NCBI GenBank assembly: GCA_029865835.1
Contig: JARXAL010000046.1
Coordinates: forward strand, 1-37,877
Direction of reading: 5' to 3'
DNA length: 37,877 nt
Origin: Verrucomicrobiaceae bacterium
Lineage (GTDB): Bacteria; Verrucomicrobiota; Verrucomicrobiia; Verrucomicrobiales; Verrucomicrobiaceae
Both the position numbers and the translations under genes were made by a program. The notes under the pieces were generated by a model. The model saw nothing but the letters and a program-made list of their open reading frames with translations. It did not search any database and was not told the origin of the DNA. Positions 26,322-31,708 of the stretch are shown here, piece by piece; positions within the stretch are counted from its first letter, which is position 1, and each line of letters begins with the position of its first letter.

Positions 26322-26927
26322 TTAGGATCCTGGCTTGTCGAGCTTCTCAAACTCTTGCAGCGCGCCGCGTCCGTCCGCGTTCGGAAGCGGTGGGGCGGGC
26401 GTGAGTCCTTTGGGGCCGTTCAGGAGCGCAGCGGCGGCGGCTTTGCCTTTGCCGCCTTCCGCACCGCCGCCTGCGGGAGTGCCTTTGGCGTCTTCTTTGA
26501 TGAGCAGCGCGGCTTCGAGATTCATCTGCTTCGGCGCGATGATGCCCTGCACGCCCTGCACCGCACGGATGGTGCTGATGGCAGCAGCGGGCGGTGGCGG
26601 AACGCCTTTCACTGTGTTTGGCGGCGTGGCCTGGATGCCATCGACTTTGTTGACGCCTTGCATAGCGGGAGGCGGTGGAGCCGGCTGCGTGACACCTGTG
26701 GGCGGCGGAGGCGGGACGGCTTGCGTCACGCCCGACGGTGGCGGCGGTGTTACAGGCACGACGGTTGGCGGCGCGATCTTCTTGATGCTCTGCACGGCTT
26801 CCTGCTTCACACCTTTGACGCCATTGATCGCATCAGCAGCAGGTTTTTCCTGCGCCATGGCGATGCCTGCTACGAGCAGCAAGGCAACAGCGAGTGAGTT
26901 GTTTGTTAGCCTGTTCATTGTCTTCAT
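26322..26927 (-). CDS. Exported proline-rich low-complexity protein
   Basis: This 201-residue protein has a signal peptide (about 1-25, ending AMAQ) and a lysine-containing start (INGVKGVKQEAVQSIKKI). A region of repeated PPPP blocks joined by GVTQ/GVNK/GVKG units covers about residues 52-112, and the tail is Gly/Ala-rich. No fold is evident, so it is probably extended in the envelope and may act as a spacer or binding strand. The signal peptide, tight operon position (ATGA overlap with the gene before, 9-bp gap to the gene after) and frame use argue for a real gene. Its partner, the 1187-residue protein, also begins with a proline-rich segment. No function can be assigned. Confidence 0.7.
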   Translation of the reverse strand: MKTMNRLTNNSLAVALLLVAGIAMAQEKPAADAINGVKGVKQEAVQSIKKIAPPTVVPVTPPPPSGVTQAVPPPPPTGVTQPAPPPPAMQGVNKVDGIQATPPNTVKGVPPPPAAAISTIRAVQGVQGIIAPKQMNLEAALLIKEDAKGTPAGGGAEGGKGKAAAAALLNGPKGLTPAPPLPNADGRGALQEFEKLDKPGS

Positions 26928-27478
26928 TTCTCAATCGTCTTCGCAAACTCTGCCGCGACACGGTCTTCATACTTCTCCAGCGCACCAGGCTCCTGATGCT
27001 CCGCGAGGAAGCGGAAGATCTGCCGCGTGCGCTCGGCGAAGGGCCGCCATTCTTCCTCGGCGGCACCGTTGGTCTTCAAAAGATAGGTCGCGTAATAGTG
27101 CACCTTGCCGAGCATCTCGCGCACGGCCCGGGTGATCTTCGCATCTTCGCCGTGCGTCTGCGCAGTCTCACGCAAGAGATTGGTCAGTTCTTCGATGCTG
27201 CCCGCGACATCGAGTAGCTCCAACTGCGCCTTCGATTTCGCCAGACGAATCTGATGACGCGCGAGCGGGGCTTCGGTCTTCGGCAGCTCAGCGCTGAGCT
27301 TGTCATACTCCTCGATGATGACCGCCCAGTCCGGCTCCCTCACGCGCTCCAGCTCGCGGATCTGCTCGACGTGCTTGCGCGCCGTGATGAGAGCCAGCTC
27401 GTTTTGACCTTCATTGAAGTGGTAATAAAGCGCCGCCACCGGACACAGCAGCCAGAGCAGGGTGAAAAACTTCCTCAT
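26924..27478 (-). CDS. Small membrane-anchored helical protein, function unknown
   Basis: I do not recognise the family. From ATG 27478 the protein has 184 residues: an N-terminal membrane or signal segment (FFTLLWLLCPVAALYYHF), then almost entirely charged helices (HVEQIRELERVREPDW, LARHQIRLAKSKAQLELLD, VREMLGKVHYYATYLL), which suggests TPR-like or coiled-coil pairs. In Bat operons a TPR protein (BatC) often follows a VWA gene, and this is the analogous place; homology is not shown. I chose ATG 27478 because it overlaps the preceding stop as ATGA. A longer frame to 27598 would lie inside the VWA gene. It overlaps the proline-rich gene by 4 bp. Confidence 0.75.
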   Translation of the reverse strand: MRKFFTLLWLLCPVAALYYHFNEGQNELALITARKHVEQIRELERVREPDWAVIIEEYDKLSAELPKTEAPLARHQIRLAKSKAQLELLDVAGSIEELTNLLRETAQTHGEDAKITRAVREMLGKVHYYATYLLKTNGAAEEEWRPFAERTRQIFRFLAEHQEPGALEKYEDRVAAEFAKTIEK

Positions 27479-28458
27479 CGTGCCAATGCCGCCTCCTTCC
27501 TGACGCTGCGCACCGTCCAGTCCGAGCCAAAGAACTCCAGCGCGACGGGAATGAACGCATAGATGAACGCGCCCAGCACCATCGCCAGCACCGCCCATTG
27601 CGTGAGTGTGAGCCCCTGATGCGGCAGCGCCAGCGGCACGACGAGATCGCCCAGCGCTTCTGTGGCGAGATGCTTCTCATTCACGTCATGATAAACGCCA
27701 AGTAACGAGGTCGCCACCCCTTGCAGCGTGTCGGCTTCCTGACGCGATTGATGGCCGTCGATGTAGCTTCCTTTGCGCGGATTGCCAACGCCAAGTACCA
27801 GCAACTCCCGCACCGAAGCCGGGCGCGGATTGATCGGCGCGAGCGGAACGGAGTCGCCGTCGGTGAGGATGATCATGCGCGTGCTGCCCTTGGGGAAGTT
27901 AGCCACGATTTCCAACATGCGATTGACCGCCGTGCCGAGATCCGTCTGACCGACCGGCATCGCATAGGTGAGTGGCAGCCCGTTGAACACATTGCGCACG
28001 AGTTCAGGATCACGCGCCTCCATCACCACGGGCAACGAGTCCGTGTAAAACCCGATCACGCCAAAGCGCAGATTCCCGCTCACGCGCTGGAGAATGCCCT
28101 CCACCACCTCACGCATCCGCGCGTGACGCGTCAGCGCGCCATCCGGCCCTGAGTCCTGCAAAAACATGCTCGGCGAAAGATCCGCGACAAACACCAACCG
28201 CGTCGCCTCCGCATCCTGGCGCTCCTTGGCCGTCGCATCATCTGGCGCTTCGAGTTTGAGCATCAGCAACGTCGTCACACCCCACGCAAACGCGGTCAGG
28301 CTCGCTACTCGCAGCCACGGCACCGCACGTGTCCATGGCAGACCACTCGCTCTCGGCCCAAAGGCCAGCCGCGCCGCCACCCGGATGCGCCGCGCATGCA
28401 ACCACTCGGCAAGCGAGACAAGCAGGAGGACGGCGATGGCAACAAACAGGGGGATCAT
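27475..28458 (-). CDS. VWA-domain membrane protein (BatB-like), first gene of MoxR operon
   Basis: The 327-residue protein has an N-terminal helix (IPLFVAIAVLLLVSLAEWL) and a second near 48-68. Its VWA domain has metal motif DLSPS (93-97) and a TDGDS block. A C-terminal helix (WAVLAMVLGAFIYAFIPVAL) completes it. This is the BatA/BatB arrangement, and the motif DxSxS is intact, so metal-dependent protein binding is possible. I chose ATG 28458; the in-frame TTG at 28479 adds 7 residues and is less likely. It opens the run down to 19089, and its promoter must lie in the 466-bp divergent region shared with the ECF sigma gene. Two VWA proteins in one operon, at opposite ends, suggest a paired complex. 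Confidence 0.88.
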   Translation of the reverse strand: MIPLFVAIAVLLLVSLAEWLHARRIRVAARLAFGPRASGLPWTRAVPWLRVASLTAFAWGVTTLLMLKLEAPDDATAKERQDAEATRLVFVADLSPSMFLQDSGPDGALTRHARMREVVEGILQRVSGNLRFGVIGFYTDSLPVVMEARDPELVRNVFNGLPLTYAMPVGQTDLGTAVNRMLEIVANFPKGSTRMIILTDGDSVPLAPINPRPASVRELLVLGVGNPRKGSYIDGHQSRQEADTLQGVATSLLGVYHDVNEKHLATEALGDLVVPLALPHQGLTLTQWAVLAMVLGAFIYAFIPVALEFFGSDWTVRSVRKEAALAR

Positions 28459-28924
28459 TCGTGAGCGGGAATAGAACAAACGGCTGTTCCGTAGGTTATC
28501 TAGCGTGGGTTGAAATGGCAGGTTCGATGGGTATCACCTGATTCTTCATCGGTGCGATGACCCTTCATCGGCACACGGGTTTTGAAGAGCGCTAGCGCCC
28601 ATAGACAAGACTGGCAGATTCTTTTCCCAATCCTGCCGCACAAAACGATTTCGTTGCCCGTTTGCAAATGGTGGCAATACGCCGACGCCGACTCTGCGAT
28701 AGGGACCGTGACCATCGCTAAAAGCGACTCGTGGGGTGAGGCGAGTTTCGTGGCACCAGACGAGTCGGGGAAGCAGGGCTTGTAGGCTACCAGCGGACCA
28801 TTTGTCACATCCAATGAGTCTGCCATCGCATTTTCAGCGCCGATGCGCGGCAATCGATGGAACTACAGCAAAAAGGCGAAGATATTCCGGCAAAGTCAGC
28901 CACTTGGTGGAGCATCATTGTTGA
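28459..28924. promoter_or_regulatory. 466-bp divergent control region between MoxR operon and ECF sigma operon
   Basis: I find no convincing gene in this gap; its small open frames look random. It holds a perfect palindrome GCGCTAGCGC (28589-28598), whose core matches the one at 8472-8479. It also holds two direct copies of TTCATCGG (28545-28552 and 28564-28571) 19 bp apart, about two helical turns, as expected for side-by-side binding. Promoters for both operons should lie here, but I cannot define hexamers with confidence. The length leaves room for an untranslated leader or small RNA. Confidence 0.45.
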
Positions 28925-29458
28925 ATGACGGAATTTGATCGCGAGCAGCATGACCATTTTCTCCGCCTCTTCATGGGCCTGGAGGAGTCCTTGCGTGTAT
29001 TTGTTCGGTCCTTGTTGTTCACTCATGACGAGGAGCGGGAGGTGATGCAAGAGGTGGCGGTGGTGCTCTGGCGGAAGTTTGATGCCAGTATGGACGGTGA
29101 GGCCTTTTGCCGCTGGGCTTTTGGCGTGGCACGCATGGAGGCTCTAGCGTTTCGACGAGATCGTGCACGGGATCGACACACTTTCGGCGACGAGGTCTTT
29201 GAACTGCTCTCGCAGACGGTGTTGGAGCACTCAGACTCGCTCGAGGCGGAACGCCACGCTCTTGATACCTGCCTGCAAAAACTCCCCGAAGATCAGCGGC
29301 AACTCGTGCAGACAGCGTATGCTCCCGGCGTGAAGATCGATCACCTTGCCGCACAACTGGGCCGCACCGCGATGGCTCTCTACAAAACCCTGCACCGCAT
29401 TCGCTTAACACTCATGGACTGCACACGTCGTGTGCTCGCTACCGAAGAACTGACATGA
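28925..29458 (+). CDS. ECF RNA polymerase sigma factor, Rhodopirellula/Verrucomicrobium type
   Basis: This 177-residue sigma-70 family protein has region 2 at about 20-85 (LRVFVRSLLFTHDEEREVMQEVAVVLWRKF-type sequence, then FCRWAFGVARMEALAFRRDRARD) and region 4 at about 115-165 (CLQKLPEDQRQLVQTAYAPG, DHLAAQLGRTAMALYKTLHRIR). Together these bind core polymerase and the promoter. The style matches the sigma group common in Rhodopirellula and Verrucomicrobium, which usually sits before a transmembrane regulator and exported enzymes. Here its stop overlaps the next start (ATGA at 29455-29458). It probably switches on the operon it heads, and perhaps the divergent MoxR operon too. ATG 28925 follows a TGA directly and has no Shine-Dalgarno. 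Confidence 0.92.
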   Translation: MTEFDREQHDHFLRLFMGLEESLRVFVRSLLFTHDEEREVMQEVAVVLWRKFDASMDGEAFCRWAFGVARMEALAFRRDRARDRHTFGDEVFELLSQTVLEHSDSLEAERHALDTCLQKLPEDQRQLVQTAYAPGVKIDHLAAQLGRTAMALYKTLHRIRLTLMDCTRRVLATEELT

Positions 29459-30381
29459 ACACAAAAGATCCACGCTTTGAAATCATCCGCCGGAGCCGCG
29501 ATGGAAACGCCTCATCAGAAGAACTCGCCCGACTCGAGGCCGGCCTGCGCGAAGATACTGACTTCCGCGAAGCCTATGTGCGCTACATGAATCTCGACGT
29601 GGCACTTAGCGCCGTAGCGAAAGCGGCACCACTTCCCTTGCCCACTGCGCCTCCTCAGCGGCCGCGCTGGATCACCTGGCGTCCCCTCACCGCAGCAGCT
29701 GCGGGTATTGTGTTTGGCATGCTTTGCACCTCGGTGGTGTTTGGGTTTGTGGCGCAGCGTACGGCGGTGAAGAAGATGCCGCTGAGTGTATTCGATGCCG
29801 GATTGGAAGATGCGAAGCAGATACTGAACGATGGCCTTCCGTCTCAAGAAGGGCAATGGGGCATAGATCACGCCAAGGTTGTTTCGGCAGACGGAAAAGT
29901 GACGCCTTTGACAGGACTGCACATGCTGCGCCTGGAGCCGATTCCGCGTGAGAAGCGTGTGAAAAACCATACTTCTCGTGCCTATCAGGTGCTTGACCTG
30001 CGTTCGCTTTCTGCCTCTGCCATGACGGACAATGCCGAGGCGGAAGTGTCGGCTTCGTTTTGCGCCGCGAATAGCGGCACTAGCTCGCGATACCTGATTC
30101 GTGCCATCGCCCTTGATGAAGCACCCGCAAAGGCCACGAAGAACTTTTGGTCCAAGGTGGAAAGCGATGGCGTCGTCTCCGAGTCGCAGCGTTTTGACAC
30201 CGCGCCCGGCTCTGCTGGTTGGCAAACCTTCTCGATGACCCTGCGCCTGCCACCAGGCTCAAAGACCTTGGTGCTCATTTTCGGTGCAGTCCCACCTGAG
30301 GATGGACCCCAGCCCGCCTCTGTGCATTACCTAGATGAAGTGCAGGTCTCACTGCTCTCTTCGGAAACCCCGCTTCCCTGA
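29455..30381 (+). CDS. Putative transmembrane anti-sigma factor with carbohydrate-binding-like outer domain
   Basis: The 308-residue protein has a cytoplasmic N-terminal helical part (about 1-50, RRSRDGNASSEELARLEAGL) like those that hold ECF sigma factors. A proline-rich joint and one membrane helix (about 78-100) follow. The outer domain of about 200 residues is beta-rich: SVFDAGLEDAKQILNDGLP, then QVLDLRSLSAS, WQTFSMTLRLPPGSKTLVLIFG and VHYLDEVQVSL. That pattern resembles galactose-binding/jelly-roll domains and is unlike FecR, whose domain I do not see. The 4-bp overlap with the sigma gene strongly suggests a sigma/anti-sigma pair. I infer that an extracellular sugar or polymer is sensed by the outer domain, releasing sigma. 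The name anti-sigma rests on position and topology. Confidence 0.75.
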   Translation: MNTKDPRFEIIRRSRDGNASSEELARLEAGLREDTDFREAYVRYMNLDVALSAVAKAAPLPLPTAPPQRPRWITWRPLTAAAAGIVFGMLCTSVVFGFVAQRTAVKKMPLSVFDAGLEDAKQILNDGLPSQEGQWGIDHAKVVSADGKVTPLTGLHMLRLEPIPREKRVKNHTSRAYQVLDLRSLSASAMTDNAEAEVSASFCAANSGTSSRYLIRAIALDEAPAKATKNFWSKVESDGVVSESQRFDTAPGSAGWQTFSMTLRLPPGSKTLVLIFGAVPPEDGPQPASVHYLDEVQVSLLSSETPLP

Positions 30382-30390
30382 TTCAAATCG

Positions 30391-31662
30391 ATGAACTCTA
30401 CATTCAATCGCCGCTTCTTCCTCCGCTCCACCGGCATCAGCATGGCTCTGCCATTCCTGGAGTCGCTCACAGGCCGTGTTTCTGCCAAAGCCGCTGCGGC
30501 ATCGTCACCGATGCGCATGGTCTGCATTGGCAATCTCCTCGGCTTTTATCCGCCTGCGTTCTTCCCCACAAAAGCAGGCGCGGATTACGAACTGCCGGAT
30601 TCAGTGCAGGCGCTGAAGCCGCATCAAAAAGACTTCACGCTTTATTCCGGCCTCGATCATGGAGTGAAGGGGGGTCACTTTGCCATGAGCTCCTTCCTCA
30701 GCGGCGTGCGCACTGCTGAGGCGAAAGGCATGCCGGAGGGCAATATCACGCTTGATCAACGAGCTGCCGAGACCCTGGGCGGAGCCACTCGCTTTCCCAC
30801 GCTTGCGCTGGGTTCGGAAAGCGGTATCCACGGTGGCTGTCTGATGTCTTGGACTCGCAGCGGCACTCGCGTTCCACCCATCTCCACGCCCCGTGAGTTG
30901 TTTCGGAAACTCTTCGTCTCCGATGGCGCTGCCGACATCGCCGCCTCGTTGGATCGATTGGATATGAAAGGCTCCATCCTCGACGCCGTGCAGGGCGACG
31001 CGAAGTCTCTCCAGCGTCAGCTCGTGCAGCGCGACAAAGAAAAGCTCGACGAGTATTTCACCTCGGTCCGCGATGTGGAAAAGCAGATCGAACTGCGCCG
31101 CAAGTGGGCGCATCTGCCGAAGCCGGAGGCGAAGATCGACGAGCCAAACAACAAGGATTTCGTCTCCGATCTGCCCGTGATGTATGACCTCATCGCCCTC
31201 GCTTTGCAGACGGATTCCACACGCATCGCCACGCTGGAGATCGGCGGTGATTTTGAAGCGGCAGCCTTCGGCTTGAACGGTGGCTACCACGGTCTCTCCC
31301 ATCACGGTCAGCGCGAGGACGCCATCAAAGGCCTCATCAAAATGGAGCGCTATCAGGTGGAGCAGTTCGCCAGGTTCTTGGAGAAGCTCAAGTCCATTCA
31401 AGACGGTGGCGGCACTCTGTTGGATCATTCCATGGTCCTCTTCGGCAGTGGCATGGGCAATGCGAACTCTCACCAGAACACCAACCTCCCAATCATCCTG
31501 GCTGGAGGTGGCATCAAACATGGTGAGCACAAGGCCTATCCAGCGAACGGCATGGGCAAGCAGCCTTTGTGTAATCTCTATCTGTCGATGCTGCAGCGTT
31601 TTGGTGCGGAGGTGGATGCTTTTGGAACCAGCACGGGCACGCTCCCAGGCCTATCAGCATAG
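30391..31662 (+). CDS. DUF1552 family protein, Tat-exported
   Basis: This 423-residue protein carries a Tat-type start (FNRRFFLRSTGISMALPFLESL, residues 5-26) typical of DUF1552. Family blocks follow: MRMVCIGNLLGFYPPAFFP, YSGLDHGVKGGHF, SMVLFGSGMGNANSHQNTNLPIILAGG. The fold may relate to the DUF1501/alkaline-phosphatase group, since both share the glycine-rich exported enzyme-like layout. No activity is established. DUF1552 genes are usually next to a DUF1587/DUF1592 cytochrome gene, as here. It starts 9 bp after the anti-sigma gene without a Shine-Dalgarno. Its stop codon lies inside a run of 9-bp repeats (31658-31693). Confidence 0.92.
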   Translation: MNSTFNRRFFLRSTGISMALPFLESLTGRVSAKAAAASSPMRMVCIGNLLGFYPPAFFPTKAGADYELPDSVQALKPHQKDFTLYSGLDHGVKGGHFAMSSFLSGVRTAEAKGMPEGNITLDQRAAETLGGATRFPTLALGSESGIHGGCLMSWTRSGTRVPPISTPRELFRKLFVSDGAADIAASLDRLDMKGSILDAVQGDAKSLQRQLVQRDKEKLDEYFTSVRDVEKQIELRRKWAHLPKPEAKIDEPNNKDFVSDLPVMYDLIALALQTDSTRIATLEIGGDFEAAAFGLNGGYHGLSHHGQREDAIKGLIKMERYQVEQFARFLEKLKSIQDGGGTLLDHSMVLFGSGMGNANSHQNTNLPIILAGGGIKHGEHKAYPANGMGKQPLCNLYLSMLQRFGAEVDAFGTSTGTLPGLSA

Positions 31663-31693
31663 GACCCATATGACTCATAGGACCTATTGGTCC
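31658..31693. repeat. 9-bp tandem repeat across a stop/start junction
   Basis: Four 9-bp units run in phase: CATAGGACC, CATATGACT, CATAGGACC and TATTGGTCC. The fourth is partly the inverse, so GGACC and GGTCC (31680-31693) form a hairpin. A second inverted repeat, CCTAT-CAGC-ATAGG (31650-31663), overlaps the left end. The array includes the DUF1552 stop (31660-31662) and one candidate start of the next gene (31670). It looks like a small dispersed repeat that has settled between genes. Confidence 0.6.
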
Positions 31694-31708
31694 CATTCTC
31701 TCTCCGCC

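Noticed and set aside
25482-26897. Plus-strand open frame of 471 codons
   Set aside because: It crosses two minus-strand genes with signal peptides and shows the biased composition typical of antisense frames.
26322-26927. Possible non-coding low-complexity repeat
   Set aside because: A good signal peptide and 4-bp overlap with the preceding gene argue for translation.
28500-28853. Minus-strand open frame of 117 codons in the divergent region
   Set aside because: No motifs, signal or ribosome binding site, and the composition looks random; treated as non-coding.
31280-31708. Upstream extension of the DUF1592 frame inside DUF1552
   Set aside because: The extra residues are serine/arginine-rich and out of frame with a well-supported gene; the signal peptide begins at 31709.
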